Shown in pieces: positions 7,724 through 14,786 of a stretch of 27,440 nt of DNA. The position numbers and the translations under genes were made by a program. Each line of letters begins with the position of its first letter. Position 1 is the stretch's first letter. Under the pieces are notes generated by a model that searched no databases, had not been told where the DNA came from, and saw only the letters and a program-made list of their open reading frames with translations. Source of the stretch: an uncultured Clostridia bacterium (lineage in GTDB: Bacteria > Bacillota > Clostridia > UMGS1810); contig CAKSJG010000031.1 of the NCBI GenBank assembly GCA_934463165.1, forward strand, positions 1 to 27,440, given 5' to 3'.

Positions 7724-9115
7724 TCAGACAATGTGCAGTCCGTCTGCCATTACGCATCTTCTGTAACGTGTAAATGAATGAGCAGCCGTGAGACCTTCGC
7801 CCGTCGGGCCGGCAATTGTGAAGGTTGTGTAGCCCTCGCCGCCTGCGCCTATGCCTGCATAAGACGGAGCGTTTTTTACGAAAATCGTCGTCTCTACGGC
7901 TCGAGCAAATGCCGTCAGCCTGTCTACATTTTTGGAATGAATATGAGCGGAATGTCTGCAGCCGTGTTCGGCTTTTACCGCCATGTCAATTGCTTCTTCT
8001 ATATTGGATACCCTTACAATCGGCAGGATAGGCATCATCATTTCTGTCTGAACGAAAGGATGATTTTCACTTGTTTCACAGATTATAAGGCGCGGATCGG
8101 CATCAATTCCGAGTTCTTTAAGAAATTTGGAAGCGTCCTTTCCTACCCATTTTTTATTAATAACATATTTACCGTCTTTTTCGATAAGTGCAACCTTTAA
8201 GAGCTTATCTATAAGATCACCCTTAATCAGATATGCGCCGTTTTGAGTCATGTTTTTGATAAGCTCATCGGCAACGGAATCAAAAACAAAACATTCCTTT
8301 TCGGCAATGCACGGGAGGTTGTTATCAAAGCTTGAACCGTTTACGATATCAACCGCAGCTTTTGCAATATCGGCTGTATCGTCAACTATAACCGGGGGAT
8401 TGCCGGCGCCTGCGCCGATTGCCTTTTTACCGGAAGAAAGAAGAGTTCTTACAACGCCCGGTCCGCCCGTTGCAACAAGCATTTTAACATCAGGGCACTG
8501 CATCATCATTTTGGATGTATCCATTGTAGGCTTGCTTACCGAAACAACAAGGTTATCGGGACCGCCCGCCTCGCGGATTGCCCTGTTAACAAGGTCAACC
8601 GCGTAGTTCGCCGTCTTGCATGCATGCGGATGCGGATTGAACACCACTGCGTTTCCGCCGGCTATCATACCCATTGAATTGCAAAGTACGGTTTCACTCG
8701 GGTTTGTGGAAGGGGTTATGCTTCCGATTATTCCGAACGGAGCCATTTCGATAAGCGTAAGACCGTCGTCACCTGTTATTGCTGACGGCTTGAGGTCTTC
8801 CGTACCGGGAGTTTTGTTTGCAACAAGCTGATGCTTGATTATTTTATCGGAAACTCTGCCCATGCCCGTTTCTTCAACACCCATAACAGCCATTGTTTCG
8901 GCTTCTTCAAGTGTAAGCTTGCGGATGCTTTGAATCATCTTTTCTCTTTGAGCAACACTGTAGCCTCTGAAAAGCTTATACGCTTTCTTTACTGCTTCAA
9001 GAGCTTCTTCCATGGTATCAAAAACACCGAGCTGTTTTGACGCCGAAGCAGCTGCACTGCCCATGTTTTTTATAACGCTCTCAACTATTTCGCTGATATA
9101 TTTTTCATCCAACAT
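7724..9115 (-). CDS. pduP: CoA-acylating propionaldehyde dehydrogenase (PduP-like)
   Basis: This 463-residue aldehyde dehydrogenase of the PduP/EutE group oxidises propionaldehyde with NAD+ and CoA to propionyl-CoA. The catalytic nucleophile is C269 in NNLPCIAEKE. Other signatures are STNPSET, NPHPHA and ATGGPG. Residues 1-18 form an amphipathic helix (EKYISEIVESVIKNM) followed by a Gly/Ala/Ser linker, the usual N-terminal encapsulation peptide of this family. The gene sits between the BMC-T gene and two BMC-H genes. Its NADH is expected to be recycled by the zinc alcohol dehydrogenase encoded upstream. Confidence 0.95.
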   Translation of the reverse strand: MLDEKYISEIVESVIKNMGSAAASASKQLGVFDTMEEALEAVKKAYKLFRGYSVAQREKMIQSIRKLTLEEAETMAVMGVEETGMGRVSDKIIKHQLVANKTPGTEDLKPSAITGDDGLTLIEMAPFGIIGSITPSTNPSETVLCNSMGMIAGGNAVVFNPHPHACKTANYAVDLVNRAIREAGGPDNLVVSVSKPTMDTSKMMMQCPDVKMLVATGGPGVVRTLLSSGKKAIGAGAGNPPVIVDDTADIAKAAVDIVNGSSFDNNLPCIAEKECFVFDSVADELIKNMTQNGAYLIKGDLIDKLLKVALIEKDGKYVINKKWVGKDASKFLKELGIDADPRLIICETSENHPFVQTEMMMPILPIVRVSNIEEAIDMAVKAEHGCRHSAHIHSKNVDRLTAFARAVETTIFVKNAPSYAGIGAGGEGYTTFTIAGPTGEGLTAAHSFTRYRRCVMADGLHIV

Positions 9116-9152
9116 AATCTAAGTACTCTTCCTTTCATGTGATATATACGAT

Positions 9153-9701
9153 TTAAAGAATGTTGCTCCATGTCATTTTATCGGGATTTGCAATAACCGA
9201 GCTGTCAAGATACATTGAGCTTTCTTTGAGTCTTTCTTTTACATTATCAACAGATGCGGTTACGGCAGCAACCTCACCCGTTATGAGCATATACGATTTG
9301 CCGCACATACCCTTTGCTATTCTGAGCTCAACAAGCTTAATATCGGCTGTTTTTGAAGCAATATCTGCCGCAACTATTATCGACGCGGCACTGTATGTTT
9401 CCAAAACACCGAGAGCGGACGGGTTCTCAACCGATGCCGACCCGTAAATTGCAGGGAAAATCGAATCGTCCGGATTACCGAGAACAAACGAATCGACAAG
9501 CTTTTCGCCGTAATTTTTTTTTGCATTGTCAACCGCGGCGGCAACCGCGCTGAGCTCCCCCTCTATAAGGGCTATGTATTTACCGGGGCACACAACATGA
9601 GCCTCGATAAGCTTAACGTCTGCCGTCTTTACCATAGAATCGGCAGCCGTAATACCCGTTGATACGGTAAGATATTCTACCATTGCAAGCGCTTTGCTCA
9701 T
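9153..9701 (-). CDS. pduT: Tandem-domain BMC-T shell protein, PduT-like
   Basis: This 182-residue protein is made of two BMC domains (about 1-90 and 94-182), forming pseudohexameric trimers. The first domain has HVVCPGKY with cysteine at residue 38, the same place as the Cys38 that holds a [4Fe-4S] cluster in the centre of the Salmonella PduT trimer (TICPGKF there). The start overlaps the stop of the PduS-like gene by 4 nt (ATGA), matching the known PduS-PduT partnership. It is expected to pass electrons across the shell. Fe-S binding is inferred from residue position. Confidence 0.9.
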   Translation of the reverse strand: MSKALAMVEYLTVSTGITAADSMVKTADVKLIEAHVVCPGKYIALIEGELSAVAAAVDNAKKNYGEKLVDSFVLGNPDDSIFPAIYGSASVENPSALGVLETYSAASIIVAADIASKTADIKLVELRIAKGMCGKSYMLITGEVAAVTASVDNVKERLKESSMYLDSSVIANPDKMTWSNIL

Positions 9702-11038
9702 TCAGAATCGGCCTCCTTTTTTATTATAACATACATATCGGTTACGGAAATAACCTTTCCGTTTACGGAGCTGTGGCAGTCACTGCCGAGCTTTCCTTCG
9801 GTTGAACCGACAAGCGAGCCGATCTTAACCGAATCACCCGTCTTTACAACCGGAACAGCCGGGGGGCCGATATGCTGATTCATCATTATTTTAACAGTGT
9901 CTGCGGCAACTTCTTTTTCATCGAGAGTTGCCGGAACGTAATAACCGTCAACACCGAGACGCGAACGCAGACGGCTCATCTGAACCGTTTTATACTCTCT
10001 GTCGGGGTCAACACCCGTAAATTCGGGGTTTTCTATCGGCGGAATGCCTTTTCGTCTGAGTTCTGCTTTAAACTTGCCGATAAGCGAACGCGGAGAAAGC
10101 CCCTGCGGACATGAGAACATTTCACAAAGACCGCACTGAGAACAGTATGCACTGTTTAAAACCGCTTTAACATCGTCTGTCTTTCCCTTTGTAACGGCGC
10201 GCATAAACAAATGCGGCTGAATGGGATATCCGATGAGATGCCTTGAGCAAAGATCCGTGCACGAACGACACTGACAGCATATGCTCATTGCCTTATGTAT
10301 ATTTATATCAGCGCTTGAAAGACGGCGCTGTATAATGCTGCTGTTTTTGGGAAGTACCAGAATCGCATTGAGTCTTTTGGTTACGGGATCGTCACCGCGG
10401 ACGATATTGCCCGTCATAAGACCGCCGCCGAGATACATGCAGTCATCTGTTTTTTCACCGCCGGTAAGCGCAACGGCTTCTTTAACCGTTATGCCGACGG
10501 GAACCTTGAATGTGCCGGGATTTTTGATTTCTCCGGTAATTGTTATATATTTTGAAGTGACATTTTTGTCATCATTGATTGCATAGTAAGTGTTGAGCAT
10601 TGTCTCAACATTATAAACAATGACTCCCTCCGTAATCGGGAGTTTGCCCGGCTTTACAACCTTGCCGGTTACTTCGTATATGAGTATTATTTCGTCACCC
10701 ACGGGGTACACCTTGGGCAAAAGAGCAATATCGTAATCCTTAAAAGACGGAAGATAATATTTAACTCTGTCAATTGCTTCCTTATAGGAAGGCTTAAGCG
10801 CAATATAAACTTTTTTTGCGCCGACAGCTTCTTTTACATACGAAAGAGCCGTCATGATTTCAAATGTATATTTAGCGAGAAGCTGACGGTGCAATTTGAA
10901 CAACGGTTCACACTCCGCACAGTTCAGTATAATTGTATCAGCTTTGTCGTTAAGCTTTGATCCGGACGGAAAACCCGCACCGCCGGCGCCGATAACGCCG
11001 TGAGATTTCATAATCTGTGAAAGACGGCTGAGTTCCAT
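9698..11038 (-). CDS. pduS: PduS/RnfC-like flavin and Fe-S electron-transfer protein
   Basis: This 446-residue protein has an N-terminal GAGGAGFPSGSKL (17-29) nucleotide/FMN-binding region like RnfC and NuoF, and a SLBB-type segment (about 160-210). Two ferredoxin-like cysteine clusters follow (C254/C255/C257/C260/C264 and C299/C302/C305/C310), then a C-terminal biotinyl-like barrel. In B12-dependent pdu loci PduS reduces cobalamin. Here the dehydratase is a glycyl radical enzyme, so a role in moving electrons from NADH through PduT is more likely. It is translationally coupled to the PduT-like gene. Confidence 0.9.
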   Translation of the reverse strand: MELSRLSQIMKSHGVIGAGGAGFPSGSKLNDKADTIILNCAECEPLFKLHRQLLAKYTFEIMTALSYVKEAVGAKKVYIALKPSYKEAIDRVKYYLPSFKDYDIALLPKVYPVGDEIILIYEVTGKVVKPGKLPITEGVIVYNVETMLNTYYAINDDKNVTSKYITITGEIKNPGTFKVPVGITVKEAVALTGGEKTDDCMYLGGGLMTGNIVRGDDPVTKRLNAILVLPKNSSIIQRRLSSADINIHKAMSICCQCRSCTDLCSRHLIGYPIQPHLFMRAVTKGKTDDVKAVLNSAYCSQCGLCEMFSCPQGLSPRSLIGKFKAELRRKGIPPIENPEFTGVDPDREYKTVQMSRLRSRLGVDGYYVPATLDEKEVAADTVKIMMNQHIGPPAVPVVKTGDSVKIGSLVGSTEGKLGSDCHSSVNGKVISVTDMYVIIKKEADSE

Positions 11039-11064
11039 AACCGCACCCTCTCCTTTTGTTAAAA

Positions 11065-11316
11065 TCAGTGTTCGTCTACTATTCCCACGATTGCCGCATC
11101 TACGGGGGCATTCTCCTGACCGCAGCCTATTCTTGCGGCGCTGCCCGTTGCTACAAGAACCGCCTCGCCTATTCCCGCGCCGACGTTATCTATCGCAACT
11201 ATCGTGTTTTTTATATTCATTTCATCTATTGGTTTTACAATCATAAATTTATTGCCTACGAGATTTTCATTCTTACGTGTGGATACCACGCTTCCCGTAA
11301 CTCTGCCGATTATCAT
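11065..11316 (-). CDS. pduN: BMC-P pentameric vertex protein (EutN/PduN/CcmL family)
   Basis: The start at ATG 11316 is supported by GAAAGGAG a few bases upstream. The frame is open farther, but those extra residues lie in an intergenic hairpin. The 83-residue product, beginning MIIGRVTGSVVSTRK and containing GAGIGEAVLVATGSAAR, is a typical EutN/CcmL fold forming the pentamers that close the shell vertices. One copy is present in the window. Confidence 0.93.
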   Translation of the reverse strand: MIIGRVTGSVVSTRKNENLVGNKFMIVKPIDEMNIKNTIVAIDNVGAGIGEAVLVATGSAARIGCGQENAPVDAAIVGIVDEH

Positions 11317-11348
11317 TGCATTTTCTCCTTTCAAGTGATAATCAGGCA

Positions 11349-11380
11349 AGGCGGCACAGGCATTTGACTGCGTGCCGCCT
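11349..11380 (-). other. Intercistronic hairpin between BMC-H and BMC-P genes
   Basis: A GC-rich 9-bp perfect stem, AGGCGGCAC (11349-11357) and GTGCCGCCT (11372-11380), lies in the 104-nt gap downstream of the two BMC-H genes and upstream of pduN. No T-run follows on the minus strand, so it is not a standard terminator. It could protect the upstream BMC-H message from 3' decay, giving more hexamer than pentamer protein; that role is inference. Confidence 0.6.
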
Positions 11381-11420
11381 GCCAAAAATTCATTATCTTA
11401 CCACTTATCTGCCGTGCAAA

Positions 11421-11807
11421 TTATTTAAGAGAAGGCAGAATTTTTTCAACATCGCCGTGAGGTCTGGGGATTACGTGTGTTGCAATAATCTCACCGAGTT
11501 TTGCTGCGGTTGCTCCGCCTGCCTGTACGGCTGCGTTTACTGCTCCTACGTCTCCTCTTACCATTACGCTTACGAGTCCGGAACCGATTTTCTCTGTTCC
11601 TACGAGTACTACGTTTGCGGCTTTGAGCATTGCGTCGGCTGCTTCTATTGCAGCTACCAAGCCTCTTGTTTCAATCATACCGAGTGCTTCCTGTGCCATT
11701 GTGATTTCCTCCTTAATTTTTACTTCCTGTTCCGCATTTACCTCTGCTGCCTTTACAGCCGCGGTTTTTTTTGCGGGAGTTCTTCTTGAAGTCTGTTTCT
11801 TTTCCAT
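11421..11807 (-). CDS. BMC-H shell protein with 36-residue basic N-terminal extension and internal start
   Basis: Residues 37-128 are a canonical BMC-H tile, differing from the neighbouring 92-residue paralog at only two positions. The first 36 residues are a Lys/Arg/Ala-rich then acidic extension (EKKQTSRRTPAKKTAAVKA and onward). Two starts look usable in the same frame. ATG 11807 has AAGGTGAT upstream, and ATG 11699 is preceded by AAGGAGGAAATCACA, a strong Shine-Dalgarno that within the long frame encodes Lys-Glu-Glu. Both long and short forms may be made, as known for PduB/PduB' in pdu loci. The gene starts 11 nt after its paralog's stop. Confidence 0.88.
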   Translation of the reverse strand: MEKKQTSRRTPAKKTAAVKAAEVNAEQEVKIKEEITMAQEALGMIETRGLVAAIEAADAMLKAANVVLVGTEKIGSGLVSVMVRGDVGAVNAAVQAGGATAAKLGEIIATHVIPRPHGDVEKILPSLK

Positions 11808-11818
11808 AATATATCACC

Positions 11819-12097
11819 TTAGTTTAATGATGGTAATATCTTCTCAACGTCTGTGTGCGGTCTGGGGATTACGTGTGTTGCTATAATCTCGCCGAGTTTT
11901 GCTGCGGTTGCTCCGCCTGCCTGTACGGCTGCGTTTACTGCTCCTACATCTCCTCTTACCATTACACTTACGAGTCCGGAACCGATTTTCTCTGTTCCTA
12001 CGAGTACTACGTTTGCAGCTTTGAGCATTGCGTCGGCAGCCTCTATTGCAGCTACCAAGCCTCTTGTTTCAATCATACCTAATGCTTCCTGTGCCAT
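11819..12097 (-). CDS. BMC-H major hexameric shell protein
   Basis: This 92-residue protein is a single BMC domain (AQEALGMIETRGLVAAIEAA at the start, PRPHTDVEKILPSL at the end) with the pore loop KIGSG typical of PduA/PduJ-like tiles. A strong GGAGG lies 9 nt upstream of the start. The adjacent downstream gene encodes the same domain. The two DNA copies are nearly identical over about 230 bp and diverge only toward the 3' end, pointing to recent duplication or gene conversion. It is probably the most abundant facet protein. Confidence 0.95.
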   Translation of the reverse strand: MAQEALGMIETRGLVAAIEAADAMLKAANVVLVGTEKIGSGLVSVMVRGDVGAVNAAVQAGGATAAKLGEIIATHVIPRPHTDVEKILPSLN

Positions 12098-12125
12098 TTT
12101 ACTTTACCTCCGTTTATTATTAATA

Positions 12126-13325
12126 TTATTCATTTACAATTGCTATCTTAAGGCCTTCCATTTTGAGGTTGGTCTTGTATGCTTCTTCAATTTGGCTGAG
12201 CGGGAATTTGTGAGTTATAAGCTCTTTCATCGGAAGACCGATTGCATTTGCGCGTTTAAGAAAATCAAACGTTGTTGCATAATCTCTGAGTGTATATACC
12301 CATGATCCGACAGTTGTGATTTCTTTGGAGCATATATCAAAGTGCGGATTGATCGTTGCGTCACCGCCGTTGATAAAGAATCCGAGTTCGCAAAGTCCGC
12401 CGCCGTTGCGGATGAATTTATAGATATTTGCATGCGCTACAGGTGAACCCGTGCACTGGAATGCAAAATCTGCGCTGTAGCCGCCGAAAGCTTCTTTAAC
12501 GGCATCTGCAAGAGCTTCAACACCCTTGTAGTTCATAAAGTTTACACTGTTGTCGGCGCCCATCTTTTTAGAGAACGCGAGTCTTTTTTCGTTTCCGTCA
12601 ACAGCTACAATATTTTCAATACCCATGGTTCTGAGCACCGCTATGCAGATGAGCCCTATGGGACCGCAGCCCTGGACAACAACTCTGCTGTTAAATCTTA
12701 AAATTCCCGTTGTCTTTGCTCTTTCAACAGCATGTACGAGAACCGCACACGGCTCTATGAGAATTCTGCTGTCAAGATCAAGATCACTTACGTTAAACAC
12801 CGTGGAACCCTTGCGAATCAATATGTAATCGCTGAACCATCCGTTAAGATGAATGTCATCATCGGGAAGAAGTCCGTATACATCGGCACCGCCGACATTT
12901 TGCTTGTTAAGGTCAAACATTGTGATATCAGGATTATCCTTAAATATCATACATGTTACAACCTTGTCACCTATGTTAAGCGGCTTTCCTGCGCTGTCTT
13001 TTTTTACATTCTTACCCATTTTGACAATCTCACCGGTTCCCTCGTGACCGAGAGCTACCGGGATAAGGCCGAACGGATCACGCTTGAATTCGTGTGCGTC
13101 CGTACCGCAGATTCCGCAGCCTTCAACCTTAACGAGGATATCATCGTCACCCACTTCGGGAATCGGGAACTGTTTGATATCAAAATGTTCAAGTGATGTA
13201 AGCATGGCAACGTTTGCCGTTTTGGGAATTTCTTTAGATGAAGCCGAAGCACTCTGTGCAGATACATTACCGCTCATGCCGGCAATAACCTGTTTTACAA
13301 TTGCTTCAATCTCACTGTTATTCAT
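12126..13325 (-). CDS. Zinc-dependent alcohol dehydrogenase (MDR family), encapsulated
   Basis: This 399-residue medium-chain dehydrogenase/reductase has catalytic zinc ligands C73 in GCGICGTD and H94/E95 in ALGHEGTG. The Rossmann motif GCGPIG is at 219-224, followed by AVDGNEKR for NAD(H). The usual four-cysteine structural zinc lobe is absent. Residues 1-17 (NNSEIEAIVKQVIAGM) plus a Ser/Ala linker to about 35 form an encapsulation peptide. It probably reduces propionaldehyde to 1-propanol, recycling NADH from the aldehyde dehydrogenase. It could also reduce lactaldehyde to 1,2-propanediol; sequence cannot separate the two. Confidence 0.92.
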   Translation of the reverse strand: MNNSEIEAIVKQVIAGMSGNVSAQSASASSKEIPKTANVAMLTSLEHFDIKQFPIPEVGDDDILVKVEGCGICGTDAHEFKRDPFGLIPVALGHEGTGEIVKMGKNVKKDSAGKPLNIGDKVVTCMIFKDNPDITMFDLNKQNVGGADVYGLLPDDDIHLNGWFSDYILIRKGSTVFNVSDLDLDSRILIEPCAVLVHAVERAKTTGILRFNSRVVVQGCGPIGLICIAVLRTMGIENIVAVDGNEKRLAFSKKMGADNSVNFMNYKGVEALADAVKEAFGGYSADFAFQCTGSPVAHANIYKFIRNGGGLCELGFFINGGDATINPHFDICSKEITTVGSWVYTLRDYATTFDFLKRANAIGLPMKELITHKFPLSQIEEAYKTNLKMEGLKIAIVNE

Positions 13326-13354
13326 TCCGTGTCATCTCCTTGTATTGTTATGTT

Positions 13355-13840
13355 TTAACTGTTCATAATATTTTCTAAAATTGACGCTCCGTATGCCGAG
13401 AGTGCCGTGTCCTGCTCTTCGCTTCCTCCGCTGACTCCGAGCCCGCCGATTATCTGCGAATTATATACGAGCGGATCGCCGCCGCCGAAAATGACTATCT
13501 TACCGTCGTTCGTATGCTGAATACCGTACAGAGAACCCCCGGGCTGACTCATACCTTTAAGAGCAGCTGTGCTCATCTTCAGAGCGACAACCGTGTATGC
13601 CTTACCCATGGCTATGTCGTAGCTTGCGATAAAGGAGTTGTCCATACACTCTACGCATACCGGCCTTGCCGACGAATCCGTAACGGCAACAACGGCATTG
13701 ACGCCAATTTTCTTTGCCTTTTCTTCAACAGCGGCAGCAAGCTTTTTTGCAATACCAAGCGTAATTGAATTTTGAATGCCGGAGGAAGAAATATTTTTTG
13801 CAACCTCACGTGCAATCATGGCAATGTGTTCTTTATCCAC
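13355..13840 (-). CDS. GlcG/HbpS-like protein (PduO C-terminal domain family)
   Basis: This 161-residue protein has a GlcG/HbpS fold from about residue 25, with the family hallmarks ALKMSTAALKGM, GGSLYGI, GGGDPLVYN and GGLGVSGGSEEQD. It corresponds to the C-terminal half of PduO without the adenosyltransferase half, which fits a B12-independent pathway. Residues 1-20 (DKEHIAMIAREVAKNIS) look like an encapsulation peptide. Members bind heme or cobalamin-related molecules or short organic acids. The role in glycyl-radical microcompartments is not settled. Confidence 0.88.
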   Translation of the reverse strand: MDKEHIAMIAREVAKNISSSGIQNSITLGIAKKLAAAVEEKAKKIGVNAVVAVTDSSARPVCVECMDNSFIASYDIAMGKAYTVVALKMSTAALKGMSQPGGSLYGIQHTNDGKIVIFGGGDPLVYNSQIIGGLGVSGGSEEQDTALSAYGASILENIMNS

Positions 13841-13852
13841 AAAAACACCGCC

Positions 13853-14668
13853 TTATTTTTTAAGCTGTTCAACAACCTGTGCGGTTATCTTTGCAATGAG
13901 ATCCGCGTCAACATCGGACGGACCGGGTTTTGCAGCGGCGGAGCAGCTGGGAACACCGCAGTTATGACAGCTTACATGACCGTTTTTGTTGTTCGGGCAT
14001 AAGTTTGCGGGGTGCTTTCCGGACATACCGAATTTTCTTCTGATTTCATAAAGCTGTTTGATCTGCTCCTCAGAAAATTCCTTAGGACCGCCGAGCTGTC
14101 TTGAATGGAAGAGAAGCTCTGCATAGAACTCAACGGATTCCATTTTATGATAAGCTGCGAGAAGCGAATCGGAATATGTAAGAGCACCGTGGTTTTCAAG
14201 AAGTACGGCGTCAAAATACGGGAGATACTTTTCTACATGATCGGGGATTTCCATAGTAGAAGGTGTGCCGTATTCGGCAATCGGAACACATCCGAGAGCG
14301 ATAACAGCTTCGGGCATGATCGGCTGTGTAAGCGGAATGCCTGCGATAGCAAAGCTTGTTGCATAAATCGGATGAGCATGTACAACAGATTTCACATCCG
14401 GTCTCTTCTGATAAACTCTGAGATGCATTTTGATTTCGGACGAAGGCTTGAAGTTGCCGTTTGCCTGAAGCACATTTCCCTCACCGTCTATCTTACAGAT
14501 ATATTCCGGTGTCATGAAACCTTTGCTTACGCCTGTCGGAGTGCAAAGATATTCATTGTCGCTGATTTTTACGGATATATTACCGTCATTTGCAGCAACC
14601 ATTCTTCTGTCATAAATTCTTTTACCGATATCACAGATTTGCTTTTTGATTTCATATTCTGATACCAT
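13853..14668 (-). CDS. fucA: Class II aldolase, L-fuculose/L-rhamnulose-phosphate aldolase with C-terminal encapsulation tail
   Basis: The 271-residue protein splits deoxyketose 1-phosphate to DHAP and L-lactaldehyde. The FucA-type catalytic domain spans about 1-215, with zinc/catalytic residues E78 (PSSEIKMH), H97 and H99 (VHAHP) and H160 (ENHGALT). A linker with four cysteines (C224, C234, C237, C242) follows, then an amphipathic helix (252-271, VDADLIAKITAQVVEQLKK) that looks like an encapsulation peptide. GGAGAATG precedes the start. It is the first gene behind an internal promoter. With rhaB in the same window, rhamnulose 1-phosphate is a likely substrate, but relatives take both sugars. 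Confidence 0.93.
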   Translation of the reverse strand: MVSEYEIKKQICDIGKRIYDRRMVAANDGNISVKISDNEYLCTPTGVSKGFMTPEYICKIDGEGNVLQANGNFKPSSEIKMHLRVYQKRPDVKSVVHAHPIYATSFAIAGIPLTQPIMPEAVIALGCVPIAEYGTPSTMEIPDHVEKYLPYFDAVLLENHGALTYSDSLLAAYHKMESVEFYAELLFHSRQLGGPKEFSEEQIKQLYEIRRKFGMSGKHPANLCPNNKNGHVSCHNCGVPSCSAAAKPGPSDVDADLIAKITAQVVEQLKK

Positions 14669-14720
14669 TTTGACATTCTCCTTTTTATTTTATGTTTGTT
14701 TTTGTTTTGTTTATGCTAAT

Positions 14721-14749
14721 ATAATAACACTTTTTTTATTGTTTGTCAA
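14721..14749 (-). promoter_or_regulatory. Internal sigma-A promoter driving fucA and shell genes
   Basis: Read on the minus strand, TTGACA (14749-14744), 17 bp, TATTAT (14726-14721) matches consensus. A-rich tracts lie upstream, including a 10-bp direct repeat seen as TTTTTCTTTG twice on the plus strand at about 14764-14785, which may act as an UP element. The promoter lies 52 bp upstream of the fucA start, in the 118-nt gap after the GTPase gene, splitting the locus into two transcription units. Confidence 0.82.
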
Positions 14750-14786
14750 TATGTTTTGTTGATTTTTCTTTGTTTTTCTTTGTTTT

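Noticed and set aside
9698..11038. Cobalamin reductase as the functional call for the PduS-like gene
   Set aside because: No B12-dependent dehydratase, reactivase or adenosyltransferase is present, so the family name is kept but the cobalamin role is not assigned.
11317..11385. 23-residue N-terminal extension of the pentamer protein
   Set aside because: The bases form the intercistronic hairpin, a GAAAGGAG site precedes ATG 11316, and family members start directly with MIIGRV-like sequence.
6289..14750. Catabolite-repression (cre) sites at the microcompartment and deoR promoters
   Set aside because: I scanned for TGWNANCGNTNWCA-like palindromes and found only poor matches.
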